The translations under genes were made by a program, and so were the position numbers. Shown piece after piece: positions 15,710 through 24,806 of a stretch of DNA of 34,724 nucleotides. The stretch covers positions 11,980 through 46,703 of the forward strand of contig PLTD01000117.1 of the NCBI GenBank assembly GCA_003165335.1, given 5' to 3'. The notes under the pieces are model-generated. The model did no database searches. It was not told the DNA's origin and saw only the letters and a list, made by a program, of their open reading frames with translations. Origin of the DNA: Rhodospirillales bacterium. Its GTDB lineage: Bacteria; Pseudomonadota; Alphaproteobacteria; BOG-932; Roseiterribacteraceae. The number at the start of each line of letters is the position of its first letter. Positions within the stretch are counted from its first letter, which is position 1.

Positions 15710-16399
15710 CTAGCGCGCCCGTGCCAACGCCGTCATCGCAACAGCGCGGCGGAACCTGAAGCCAAGGGTTTCATAAAGCGCGATCGCCCGGACATTGTCA
15801 TCATAGACATGCAGAAAGGCCGTTTCGCCCCGCGCCAGAATGCGGGCAGCGACGACGCTCATCAACGCACCGGCATAGCCGCGCCCGCGATGGTTCGGAT
15901 CGGTGGCCACCGCACTGACCTCCGTGAAACCTGGAGGCGCCATCCGCTCCCCAGCCATCGCCACCAGCATGCCGCCCTGTTTCACCCCGACGAAATCGCC
16001 CAGAGCATGCGTGCGCGCTGCGAAAGGGCCGGGTTTGGTCAGCGTCGCGAGGGCCAGCATCTCCGCCGCGTCCGCCTCGGTCAGCACTTCGATCGCAATG
16101 GCCGGCCGTACCCCCGGCGTCAGCCGTTCGAGGGTCATCTGGTTGCAGACGGCGCGCTGGACAATTGTCGCGCCGGGTGGCGCCGGCACCTGCGCCGCTT
16201 CAAGCGCGACCAATATTCCCTCGGAGGGAACCAGCGCGCCCAACGCCGACAAACTCTCAAGTGAGGCGTCTGCCGCTGCCGCAAGTGGCCCATATTCCGT
16301 CGCGAACCGAAGCGCCCGCGCGTCGCCCACAGCGCGATTCGCCTGCCGCGTGCTGAGCGCGGACCAGACCGGCCGGTCGAGCGGATGGATCTCGCTCAT
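15710..16399 (-). CDS. GNAT-family N-acetyltransferase
   Basis: The 229 residues counted from 16399 contain a C-terminal GNAT domain. The acetyl-CoA-binding motif is VSAVATDPNHRGRGYAGALM, with the R-G-R-G-Y-A-G phosphate loop, followed by the typical end FLHVYDDNVRAIALYETLGF. The N-terminal half (residues 1-100) is not clearly a domain I can name; similar proteins carry an FR47-like arrangement. The acceptor is unknown. I prefer MSEIHPLDRP at 16399, four bases after the greB stop, over the longer frame to 16429, which would overlap greB. It is probably translated from the greB message. Confidence 0.82.
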   Translation of the reverse strand: MSEIHPLDRPVWSALSTRQANRAVGDARALRFATEYGPLAAAADASLESLSALGALVPSEGILVALEAAQVPAPPGATIVQRAVCNQMTLERLTPGVRPAIAIEVLTEADAAEMLALATLTKPGPFAARTHALGDFVGVKQGGMLVAMAGERMAPPGFTEVSAVATDPNHRGRGYAGALMSVVAARILARGETAFLHVYDDNVRAIALYETLGFRFRRAVAMTALARAR

Positions 16400-16403
16400 C
16401 CCG

Positions 16404-16967
16404 TCAGCCGCCCGCGCCCTCATACCCAATATCGATCACCTCGATCGTCTCGCGGCCGCTTGGCGTGCGAATTTCAACGCTGTCTCCGACGCGCGCTTTC
16501 AGCAATGCGCGCGCAATCGGAGAGATCCAGCTGACCTGGCCTCGATCGACATCCGCCTCGTCGATTCCGACGATTGTGATCGTGTGTTCGGTGTCGTCCT
16601 CCCGGGCATAGGTGACGGTGGCGCCGAAGAATATCTGGTCGAAATTGGTCCGCTGCTTCGGGTCGACCACCTCGGCAATCTCAAGCCTTTTCGACAGGAA
16701 GCGGACTCGCCGGTCGATCTCGCGCAGCTTTTTTTTGCCGTAGAGATAATCGCCGTTCTCGGACCGGTCGCCGTTTCCCGCCGCCCAGGATACCACCTCG
16801 ACGATCTTCGGCCGTTCGACATGCAGCAAGTCGCGGAACTCCTGCCTCAGCGCCTCGAACCCGGCAGGGGTCATATAATTCTTGGTGCCGGCAGGCAGTG
16901 CCGGGGCGTCGTCGGGAAGATCCTCGTCTTCGTCGCCGTCGGATTCCTTGGTGAAAGCCTTGCTCAT
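16404..16967 (-). CDS. greB: Transcription elongation factor GreB
   Basis: Gre factors rescue backtracked RNA polymerase by stimulating transcript cleavage. The GreB form is shown by GNGDRSENGDYLYGKKKLRE followed by IDRRVRFLSKRLEIAEVVDP, which includes the acidic tip of the coiled coil (D and E in DRSENGD), and by the C-terminal FKBP-like domain with VDRGQVSWISPIARALLKAR and VGDSVEI. The protein has 187 residues; the first 25 form an acidic extension (SDGDEDEDLPDDAPALPAG) longer than in enterobacterial GreB. The start at 16967 is preceded by GAGGGG nine bases upstream; the frame beyond it to 17090 runs through the previous gene. Confidence 0.92.
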   Translation of the reverse strand: MSKAFTKESDGDEDEDLPDDAPALPAGTKNYMTPAGFEALRQEFRDLLHVERPKIVEVVSWAAGNGDRSENGDYLYGKKKLREIDRRVRFLSKRLEIAEVVDPKQRTNFDQIFFGATVTYAREDDTEHTITIVGIDEADVDRGQVSWISPIARALLKARVGDSVEIRTPSGRETIEVIDIGYEGAGG

Positions 16968-16986
16968 CGACGAGCGCCCCTCGCGA

Positions 16987-17712
16987 TCACCCTGCGGCCA
17001 GATTCCGCTTGAACAGCGCCAACAGCCGGTCCCAGTGGCGTTCCGAGGCTTCGCGGTCATAGATCGGCAGGCCGGGGACAGCGAAACCATGCTGCACGCC
17101 GGGATAGATTTCGACGGTGGCGTTGGTGCCTGCGGCCTTCAATGCCGCCTCCAGCTTGTCGGTCTCGCCCGGTGCAAGCCAGGGGTCGATTTCCGATACG
17201 CCGACATAGATTTCGCCGTGCATTTTCCCGGCCAGCAGATGGGGGCTGTCGGGTGCATCTGTCGCAAGGCGTGCACCGTGGAATGAGGCCGCTGCGGCAA
17301 CTCGGCCATAGGTCCCAGCCGCGGTTAGCGAGAGAGCGCCGCCCATGCAATAGCCGACGGTACCGATCTTGGGGCCGGCCACACCCGGCTGGCTGTCAAG
17401 GAACGCCAGGAAATGCTCGGTGTCCTGCATCGTCCCGCGATTGGTGACAGATTGCACCATCTCCATCATCCGTTCGCGATCCTTCATCATGTCGATCGGG
17501 GCGGACGGGCCGTGCCGGTAGTACATATTGGGCAGCAGAACCGCATAGCCGTTTGCGGCCAGCCGCTCAGCCATATCAAACAGGGCCTGCCGGATGCCCA
17601 AACCATCCATATAGAAAAGAACGGCCGGGTGCTTTCCCGTGCCTTCCGGCAGGAAGAAATGGCTGTCTGCGACACCGTCCTGCGTTTTGATCTCGACTTT
17701 TTTCCCGGTCAT
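16987..17712 (-). CDS. Dienelactone hydrolase family protein
   Basis: This 241-residue alpha/beta hydrolase has the Cys-Asp-His triad of dienelactone hydrolases: Cys122 in GYCMGG, Asp176 in SEIDPW and His208 in QHGFA. Dienelactone hydrolase opens carboxymethylenebutenolide in chloroaromatic breakdown, but most homologues act on other or unknown esters, and no catechol pathway genes are near. No signal peptide is seen. The start at MTGKKVEIKT (17712) is chosen because the longer frame to 17790 runs into the preceding fusion gene; the gap to that gene is 31 bases. greB follows after 19 bases, so all three may share a message. Confidence 0.87.
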   Translation of the reverse strand: MTGKKVEIKTQDGVADSHFFLPEGTGKHPAVLFYMDGLGIRQALFDMAERLAANGYAVLLPNMYYRHGPSAPIDMMKDRERMMEMVQSVTNRGTMQDTEHFLAFLDSQPGVAGPKIGTVGYCMGGALSLTAAGTYGRVAAAASFHGARLATDAPDSPHLLAGKMHGEIYVGVSEIDPWLAPGETDKLEAALKAAGTNATVEIYPGVQHGFAVPGLPIYDREASERHWDRLLALFKRNLAAG

Positions 17713-17743
17713 GGCTTCCCCAATATTAACGTTGCGCGTCTGG

Positions 17744-20700
17744 TTACTCGGTTTCGGCAGGAACCGCCATCGGCCTTTGCCCATCCGCATCGTCCCCGCG
17801 CGCCAGACGCAATTCCGTCAGCACCGCCCGGGCGATTTTCGTCCTTAACAAGTCGGGAACCGGCGTTTCAATCTTGCGGCGCCAGTTCGGCCGCTCGAGG
17901 CTGGTGCCCGGTAGGTTGACCGCAATCCGCTCCGACGCCAGATCATCGGTTTGCGCCACGACGAGCGCGGCGGGCGAGCGGGCGACGAAGGCGTGGGCGG
18001 CGGGCATCACCTCTTCGGCGTTCCAAACCCGATCCAACGGCCCTTCGATCAGTTTTTCGCCGATCAAAGCCTCCAGAAGCGCTGCCTTCTCGATTTCGCG
18101 GGTGGAGAGCGCGGCTTCGATATCGGCAGTACCGGGCAAGCCCAGCGCGTGGCGTTCCTTCAGGTCCGCCCCCTCCCACCAGCCTGCAAACGTCGGCAGA
18201 TCGTGAGTCGAGAGACAGGCGAGTGCATTGGCGGCATAATTTTCGGGCTTATTGAATCCCAGCCCGTCGCGCTCCAGCAACAGGACGCGATAGCTCTGGA
18301 TGTCCGCCTCGGCCAAGGGCTCACGCAAACCGTCGGGAACCGTGCCCAGATCCTCGCCCACCACCATGCACTGCGCACGGGTGCTTTCCAGAGTTACCTG
18401 ACCCAAAAGATCGCGGAAGGGATAGGCGATATAGGCGCCGTCCTCGCCCTTCGCCCCGTCGGGAACCCAGAACAGCCTTGCCAAACCCATCACATGGTCG
18501 ACCCGCAGCCCCCCGGCATGGCGCATGTTGGCCGCGAGCAAGCCTGCGAAGCCGCTGAACCCGGTCTTGGTCATCTGATGCGGATCGATCGGCGGCAGGC
18601 CCCAAATCTGCCCTTCCGGCGCCAACGGATCGGGCGGCGCCCCCACCGATACGCCATTTACGAACAAATCGGGCTGCGACCAGACTTCAGCTCCATCCGG
18701 TGCCGCACCGATCGCCAAATCGCGCATGATGCCGACACCTAGGCCCGCTGTCCGGCCCGCGGATGCAGCAGCCCCCAGCTGAACGTCGCAGAGATATTGC
18801 AGATATTGATGATAGCGGATGCGACTCTGATGAGCGCGTGCAAAACTTTCTACCGCCGCGCTGTTGGCGTCGGCCAAGCCTCCCGGCCAGCGCATCCAAG
18901 GCTCGCTGGCCCGTGTCTCGGCGATGGCTTCGAATATCGCAAAGCGCCTGAGAGTCTCACCGCCCTCCTCCACAAAGCGCGCAAAATCACGTGATGGTCC
19001 CGCAGCTTGAGAGGAGGCAATCACCGCGTCGAAATCAGCGAACCGCCTTTCGAGTATCTCGCGTTTGGCTGACCAGACGGCGGAATAATCGACCTGCGGC
19101 ATCGTGGAAAGACTGGCGAAAGCCGTGGCGTTCCTGGCGAACTGCGCCTTGGCGCCGATCGCATCGGGCCCTGCGCCCAAGGTGCCGACATCCAGGTAAA
19201 TCGGATCGAGAAAGCGGCGGTCGGATGGCTGATAGGGGCTGGCCCGGCCGCGGTCGGCCGAGAACAGCGCATGCAGCGGGTTGATGATCACCGCCGATCC
19301 GCCTTCGGCACCCGTAGCCTTCGACAAACCGGCCAGAAGGCTGAAATCGCCGATGCCTTGATCCGATGTGCTTCTCAGCGAATAGAGCTGGGCGGCGATA
19401 CCGAACAGCTTCCCACCATCTGCCAAGGCAGGAGGCAGATATGCTCTGCGGGGTGCAACGGTCAGCCGGCACGGGCAGTCGGGTGCGTCTTCGCGGCGAA
19501 TATTGTGTCGCCCGATGGGCAAAGCCGGCAGTGAAACGCGCCAAACTTGCTGCACGCGTCCGTCAGCAGCAACGCCGCAAGCCAATTCCCCATCGTCGGC
19601 GCCGAATCGGAAAGACCGTGCTTCGCCGCTCTCCAGCGACAAGGCCAGCGCGACCGGTCGGCGTGATAAGCCCCGCTGCAGCGGCATTTCCAGAACGGTG
19701 GGCTGATTTTCCCAAACGGTAAGCGCAAAAGGCAATGGGCGGCGGTCGCGGTCATCCGCGAGGCGTACCAGAGTCCCGGCAGCCTCCTGTTCGGTGGATG
19801 CCGTCAAATGCAGCGCCGCGAGCAATGCCCGCCGCGTATCGTCACCGACTATATGCCGTGTGCCGTCAACCGCCTCCCACTCGGCTGCAATACCCGCGGC
19901 GCGGGATAGCCGATCCAGTGATACGTTTCGCCCGCCTCGGACAGTCGGGGCTGGGGCCGACGGAAACTCGCCCAGTACCAGCACTGTACGGCCGGCAAGC
20001 GCGGCCTTTCCATCCAACTCGGCGTCGGGTGCATCGGGAGAGTTGCTGTCGGCCAAAACCCGCCAGAAAAAGCCGGCCCGCGCTTCGGGCAGCCCGATTG
20101 CGCTCGGCGCCTTGCCCCGATTGATCGCAAGCGCAGCGCGATCGATTCCAGACGGCGTTCGGCTGCACAGCACCATCGCAAGGACCGGTCCGTCCGGCGC
20201 GTTCCAGTCGTCGTTTTCCATCGCCCGACCGTCACGGCCAAGCCAGATGACATCGGGCAGGAAAGCCCCTTCGACCGGCTGGCCGGTCAGGAAACGGTCT
20301 TCGCAAAAGGCCGGATGGTCTCGCCTTATACCGATAAGACGCGCCGTCCAGGCACATAGCGCCGTATCTGCGGCATCCCAGTCCAGCCAGGAAGTGTCGT
20401 TGTCCTGGGCATAAGCGTTATTATTGCCGCCCTGGCTGTGGCCGAATTCAGCACCCATCGCCAGCATCGGCGTTCCGCGCGATAGGAGCAGTATCGCCAG
20501 AAGGGCGCGTTGGTCGGCTTGGCGTGCAACAATAACGGCCGGATCGGAGCTGGCGCCCTCGGCGCCATTATTCCAGGAATGGTTCGCATCGGTCCCGTCG
20601 CGGTTATGCTCGCCATTGGCCCCATTGACCTTGTGTTCATATGAAACCAGGTCGGTCAGCGTAAAGCCGTCATGGGCTACGACGAAGTTGACGCTGCGTG

Positions 20701-22009
20701 ATGGACGACGCTTGCGCCTGAACAGGTCATCGGAACCGGCCAGCCGCGTAGCGATCTGCCCCACCCCCATCTCGTCACCACGCCAAAAGCGTCGCAACTC
20801 ATCGCGATACCGGTCGTTCCATTCGCCCCAATTTGCCGGAAAATCACCGACCCTGTATCCGCCGCGGCCTATGTCCCAGGGCTCGGCGATCAGCTTCAAC
20901 TCCCGCAATATCGGGTCTTGATCGATCGCAGACAAAAGCGGCGCAGCATGGTCGAAGCCATCGGCGCGACGCCCGAGCACGGTGGCTAAGTCAAAGCGAA
21001 AGCCATGCACTCCGCCCAATTCGGCCCAGGCGCGCAAGCTATCCATAGCCAGGCGCAGCACCGGCGGGCGGTCGAGCGCCAGAACATTTCCGCAGCCCGC
21101 ATCGTCGGCGTATTGGCCCGGGTCACCCGGCAGCAAACGATAATAGCTTGCATTGTCCAGGCCGCGGAACGACAAGGTCGGTCCCAGCTCATCGCCCTCG
21201 CCGCTATGGTTCAAAACGATATCGGCTATGGTCTCGATGCCCGCATCGGCCAAAGCCCGCACCGTCGCACGCACCTCGTCCCAACCTCCGGGAGCAAGGC
21301 GCGGGTCGGGCGTCATAAAGGCGATGGTATTGTAACCCCAGTAGTTATCGAGGCCGAGCGCCGCCAGGTGACGTTCCTGCATCCAGGCAGCGGCTGGCAT
21401 GATCTCGACCGAGGTCACGCCAAGGCGCACCAAGTGATCGATCGATGCGGGATGGGCCAAACCGCCGAAGGTTCCGCGCAACTCGGGCGCAATCGCCTCG
21501 CGCCGAATGGTGAAGCCGCGAACATGCAGCTCATAGAGAACTGTCTTGTCCCACGGGACCAACATGCGCGGGGCAAAAGGCGTGGCGGGCTGCTGCACGA
21601 TACCCTTCGGCATCGCCGGGCCACTGTCTTCTCCATCGGGCGTATGGGCGCCCGGAGCGCTGCCGAACATCGAACTATGCAGCTTGAACGGGCGGTCGAT
21701 TGCCCGAGCATAGGGGTCGATCAATAGTTTGGATGGGTTGAACCGGTGACCTTCGGCCGGAGCAAAGACGCCATGCGCCCTCAAACCATAGCGCGATCCG
21801 ACAGGCACTTCGCCGATGAAACCGTGAAATATGTCGCCGGTGCGCTCCGGCAGCGCGACCCGCTGAATTTCGCGCTGACCAGCCGTGTCGAATAGACAGA
21901 ACTCAATGGCATGTGCGTGAGCGGAAAATACCGCGACGTTAACGCCATTACCCGAAGGGCTAACGCCGAGCGGTTCAGGCGATCCGCTGTCCAATACGAG
22001 AGATGCCAT
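17744..22009 (-). CDS. GlgX-MalQ fusion: glycogen debranching enzyme joined to 4-alpha-glucanotransferase
   Basis: One uninterrupted 1421-residue frame encodes two complete enzymes. Residues 1 to about 685 are GlgX: an N-terminal CBM48-like domain, then a GH13 barrel with nucleophile Asp340 (GFRFDLA), acid Glu376 (AEPWD) and Asp447 (AHDGFTL). Residues about 690-1405 are MalQ (GH77) with Asp1171 (LRVDHVMGL), Glu1219 (GEDLGTVP) and Asp1270 (STHDLPT). GlgX removes short branches left by phosphorylase, and MalQ rearranges the released maltodextrins, so the fusion would couple two consecutive steps. There is no stop, frameshift or poor spacing between the halves. The ATG at 22009 overlaps the glgA stop by one base. 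It ends the glg cluster. Confidence 0.93.
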   Translation of the reverse strand: MASLVLDSGSPEPLGVSPSGNGVNVAVFSAHAHAIEFCLFDTAGQREIQRVALPERTGDIFHGFIGEVPVGSRYGLRAHGVFAPAEGHRFNPSKLLIDPYARAIDRPFKLHSSMFGSAPGAHTPDGEDSGPAMPKGIVQQPATPFAPRMLVPWDKTVLYELHVRGFTIRREAIAPELRGTFGGLAHPASIDHLVRLGVTSVEIMPAAAWMQERHLAALGLDNYWGYNTIAFMTPDPRLAPGGWDEVRATVRALADAGIETIADIVLNHSGEGDELGPTLSFRGLDNASYYRLLPGDPGQYADDAGCGNVLALDRPPVLRLAMDSLRAWAELGGVHGFRFDLATVLGRRADGFDHAAPLLSAIDQDPILRELKLIAEPWDIGRGGYRVGDFPANWGEWNDRYRDELRRFWRGDEMGVGQIATRLAGSDDLFRRKRRPSRSVNFVVAHDGFTLTDLVSYEHKVNGANGEHNRDGTDANHSWNNGAEGASSDPAVIVARQADQRALLAILLLSRGTPMLAMGAEFGHSQGGNNNAYAQDNDTSWLDWDAADTALCAWTARLIGIRRDHPAFCEDRFLTGQPVEGAFLPDVIWLGRDGRAMENDDWNAPDGPVLAMVLCSRTPSGIDRAALAINRGKAPSAIGLPEARAGFFWRVLADSNSPDAPDAELDGKAALAGRTVLVLGEFPSAPAPTVRGGRNVSLDRLSRAAGIAAEWEAVDGTRHIVGDDTRRALLAALHLTASTEQEAAGTLVRLADDRDRRPLPFALTVWENQPTVLEMPLQRGLSRRPVALALSLESGEARSFRFGADDGELACGVAADGRVQQVWRVSLPALPIGRHNIRREDAPDCPCRLTVAPRRAYLPPALADGGKLFGIAAQLYSLRSTSDQGIGDFSLLAGLSKATGAEGGSAVIINPLHALFSADRGRASPYQPSDRRFLDPIYLDVGTLGAGPDAIGAKAQFARNATAFASLSTMPQVDYSAVWSAKREILERRFADFDAVIASSQAAGPSRDFARFVEEGGETLRRFAIFEAIAETRASEPWMRWPGGLADANSAAVESFARAHQSRIRYHQYLQYLCDVQLGAAASAGRTAGLGVGIMRDLAIGAAPDGAEVWSQPDLFVNGVSVGAPPDPLAPEGQIWGLPPIDPHQMTKTGFSGFAGLLAANMRHAGGLRVDHVMGLARLFWVPDGAKGEDGAYIAYPFRDLLGQVTLESTRAQCMVVGEDLGTVPDGLREPLAEADIQSYRVLLLERDGLGFNKPENYAANALACLSTHDLPTFAGWWEGADLKERHALGLPGTADIEAALSTREIEKAALLEALIGEKLIEGPLDRVWNAEEVMPAAHAFVARSPAALVVAQTDDLASERIAVNLPGTSLERPNWRRKIETPVPDLLRTKIARAVLTELRLARGDDADGQRPMAVPAETE

Positions 22010-23460
22010 CAATCAGCTGGAGCGATTTCACGAAACATGGCCGCATAGCGGCGTGCCGGATCGCGCCAGGAAACATCCGACGCCATGCCGTTCGCCCGAA
22101 GCTGATTCCAGATATCGGGCTGCCGATAGAGCCCAATTGATCGTTCCAGCGCGACGCGCATCATCTCGTAGGTAACTGGCGCGAATTGCAGCCCGGTGGC
22201 TACGCCTGCGCCCAGCGCTGCGGGATTCGCGTCGATTACCGTGTCCGACAACCCACCAACACGGGCGACAACCGGAATCGCGCCATACCGAAGCCCGTAA
22301 AGCTGCGTCAGACCGCATGGCTCGAAGCGCGAGGGCACCAGCACGGCGTCGGACCCAGCCAGCACGCGATGCGCCAAGCCTTCGTCATAGCCGATGACAC
22401 AGCCAATTCGACCGGGATTCGCGGCGGCGGCGGCCCTGAACCCGCCTTCTATTCCAGGCTCGCCCGTGCCCAGTACGGCAAGCTGCGCGCCCTGGGAAAG
22501 CAAATTGGGGACATTCGCCAGCAGCAGATCGAGACCTTTCTGCCAGGTCAGTCTGGTAACGATACCGAACAAGGGCGCCGTCGCGTCCTGGTCGAGACCC
22601 AGGAATGATTGGAGCGCGGACTTGTTCAGCGCCCGCGGCGCGACATCCGTTGCACTGAACTTCGCCGCAAGATGCCGGTCGGTTTCCGGATTCCATTCGT
22701 CGACATCAATACCGTTCAGAATTCCGCTCATCACGCCGCTGCGGCCGCGTATCAGCCCATCGAGGCCCATCCCCTCTTCTGGCGTGCGGATTTCCGCTGC
22801 ATAGCACGGCGAAACTGTCGTGATCCGGTCGGCGTAATGCAGGCCGGCCTTCAGATAACCGATCGCGCCATAATATTCGACGCCGTCTGTGCCAAGGGCC
22901 TCTGGCGGAAGGCCCAGCAACGGAAATAAATCGGGCGAAAATTGGCCCTGAAATGCCAGGTTGTGGATGGTCATAACGGTGCCGGGGCGCCGCCCACCGG
23001 CGAAATGCATATAGGCAAAGGTCAGCCCGGTCTGCCAGTCATGGGCATGCACGACGTCGGGCCGGTAGCCGGGCAGTGCACCCATGGCGATGTCGGCGGT
23101 TATACGCGACAGGGCTGCGAAGCGCCTCCAATTATCCGGCCAGTCACGCCCGTCCGGCCCGGAATAGGGATTTCCGGGTCGACCGAAAAGATGCGGCGCG
23201 TCGAGCGCCAGAATATCCAGCCCTGCTGCCTTGCCAGCGATCAATTGGGCCGGCCCGCCGAAGAACTCGGCGAATGTGCGCAGAGCTTTTCCCTTGGGCA
23301 GCGCTGCCATGACCGAAGGATAACCGGGGACTACCGTACGAACTTTAACGTCTTCGTGCGCCAGGGCAGCCGGCAGGGCGCCCACGACGTCGGCTAGTCC
23401 GCCGGTCTTGATAAGCGGAAATATTTCCGACGCGACCGCCAGAAGCTGGAGTTTTTTCAT
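22009..23460 (-). CDS. glgA: Glycogen synthase (ADP-glucose, GT5)
   Basis: GlgA adds glucose from ADP-glucose to growing glycogen chains. The 483-residue product begins [20 protein letters not shown], with Lys18 in the K-T-G-G-L ADP-glucose site, followed by [10 protein letters not shown]. Other signatures are [33 protein letters not shown] and the C-terminal [18 protein letters not shown]. The open frame extends to 23730 but that would cover the end of glgC; the ATG at 23460 overlaps the glgC stop by four bases (ATGA). Length and domain order are normal, and the coupling on both sides suggests fixed expression with glgC and the fusion gene. Confidence 0.95.
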   Translation of the reverse strand: MKKLQLLAVASEIFPLIKTGGLADVVGALPAALAHEDVKVRTVVPGYPSVMAALPKGKALRTFAEFFGGPAQLIAGKAAGLDILALDAPHLFGRPGNPYSGPDGRDWPDNWRRFAALSRITADIAMGALPGYRPDVVHAHDWQTGLTFAYMHFAGGRRPGTVMTIHNLAFQGQFSPDLFPLLGLPPEALGTDGVEYYGAIGYLKAGLHYADRITTVSPCYAAEIRTPEEGMGLDGLIRGRSGVMSGILNGIDVDEWNPETDRHLAAKFSATDVAPRALNKSALQSFLGLDQDATAPLFGIVTRLTWQKGLDLLLANVPNLLSQGAQLAVLGTGEPGIEGGFRAAAAANPGRIGCVIGYDEGLAHRVLAGSDAVLVPSRFEPCGLTQLYGLRYGAIPVVARVGGLSDTVIDANPAALGAGVATGLQFAPVTYEMMRVALERSIGLYRQPDIWNQLRANGMASDVSWRDPARRYAAMFREIAPAD

Positions 23461-24740
23461 GAGCCCAGCCGGTCGATCATGCGCTGGGTGATCAGACAAA
23501 TCCCTTTTGACGTTACGCGAAACCGCTCGGCATCGTGTTCCGGGTTCCAGCCGACCTGAAGTCCCTCCGGGATACGCACGCCGCGTTCGATGATCACATT
23601 GCGCAACCGGGCCGACCGCCCGATCTCGACATTGGGCAGAATGACCGCGCTTTCTACGCTGGCATAAGAATGCACATGCACACCGGTAAACAGCAGCGAT
23701 TTGCGCAGTCTGGCGCCCGACACGATGCACCCGCCCGACACTACCGACGATATGGCGACACCCCTGCGGCCAGGTTCGTCATGAACGAACTTGGCCGGCG
23801 CAGCCATCTGGCTATAGGTCCAAATCGGCCAGTCCTGGTCATAAATGTCCAATTCCGGCACGACATCGGTCAGGTCAATGTTCGCTGCATAATAAGCGTC
23901 GAGCGTACCGACATCGCGCCAATAGGCCGATTTCTCATTCGCCCCACGCACGCAGGAGCGCTCGAAAGGATGGGCCACTGCCTTGCCCGCTTGGACGATC
24001 CCGGGAATGATGTTTTTGCCGAAATCATGTTCGGACTCCGGATCGGCGGCGTCACGGCGCAACTCGTCGAACAGGAAGTTGGTATCGAAGACATAGATAC
24101 CCATGCTGGCCAGAGCCAGATCGGACCGACCGGGCATCGGCGGAGGGTCGGCCGGCTTTTCGAGGAAAGCCAAAATGCGGTCCTGGTCGTCCACATGCAT
24201 GACGCCGAAGCCCGAAGCCTCCTCTATCGGCACCTCGACGCAGCCGACAGTAACGTCCGCACCGCTTTCGACGTGCTGCTGGAGCATCTGCTCGTAATCC
24301 ATCTTATAGATGTGATCACCGGCTAGGATGACGATATAGCGGGGCGCATGGGCCTCTATGATATCGATATTCTGGTAAACGGCGTCGGCCGTGCCGACAT
24401 ACCATTGCGCTTCGGACACACGCTGGCTTGCGGGCAGAATATCGAAGCTCTCGTTACGCTCAGGTCGAAAGAAGTTCCAGCCATACTGCAGGTGACGGAT
24501 CAAACTATGCGCCTTATATTGGGTCGCCACCGCGATACGGCGAATACCCGAGTTCAAAGCGTTGGAGAGGGCGAAATCGATGATCCTGAGTTTTCCGCCG
24601 AAATAGACCGCGGGCTTTGCCCTGATATCGGTCAGTTCCATAAGCCGTGTCCCACGTCCGCCGGCGAGAACATACGCCATCGCATGGCGTGCTAGCGGGC
24701 CGCCGGAACTACTGCTACCGGGTAAGGGGGGCGTAGGCAT
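23457..24740 (-). CDS. glgC: Glucose-1-phosphate adenylyltransferase (ADP-glucose pyrophosphorylase)
   Basis: GlgC makes ADP-glucose from ATP and glucose-1-phosphate, the committed and usually allosterically controlled step. The 427-residue product shows the nucleotidyltransferase start [20 protein letters not shown], the [19 protein letters not shown] block, [12 protein letters not shown], and [10 protein letters not shown]. The C-terminal left-handed beta-helix begins after about residue 300 ([20 protein letters not shown]). GAGG is 5 bases before the ATG at 24740. The first 20 residues are Pro/Ser-rich and vary between species. It lies 66 bases after glgB, with no terminator visible between. 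Confidence 0.95.
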   Translation of the reverse strand: MPTPPLPGSSSSGGPLARHAMAYVLAGGRGTRLMELTDIRAKPAVYFGGKLRIIDFALSNALNSGIRRIAVATQYKAHSLIRHLQYGWNFFRPERNESFDILPASQRVSEAQWYVGTADAVYQNIDIIEAHAPRYIVILAGDHIYKMDYEQMLQQHVESGADVTVGCVEVPIEEASGFGVMHVDDQDRILAFLEKPADPPPMPGRSDLALASMGIYVFDTNFLFDELRRDAADPESEHDFGKNIIPGIVQAGKAVAHPFERSCVRGANEKSAYWRDVGTLDAYYAANIDLTDVVPELDIYDQDWPIWTYSQMAAPAKFVHDEPGRRGVAISSVVSGGCIVSGARLRKSLLFTGVHVHSYASVESAVILPNVEIGRSARLRNVIIERGVRIPEGLQVGWNPEHDAERFRVTSKGICLITQRMIDRLGS

Positions 24741-24806
24741 TTTGACCTCGTCCTCTAAATAGTTGTTTTCGGCAATTAGTCTCGAGTTTCGTCAGGCAGG
24801 CGGCAT

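Noticed and set aside
16987-17712. Part of a chlorocatechol degradation operon
   Set aside because: The dienelactone hydrolase triad is present, but none of the neighbouring genes belongs to an aromatic ring-cleavage pathway.
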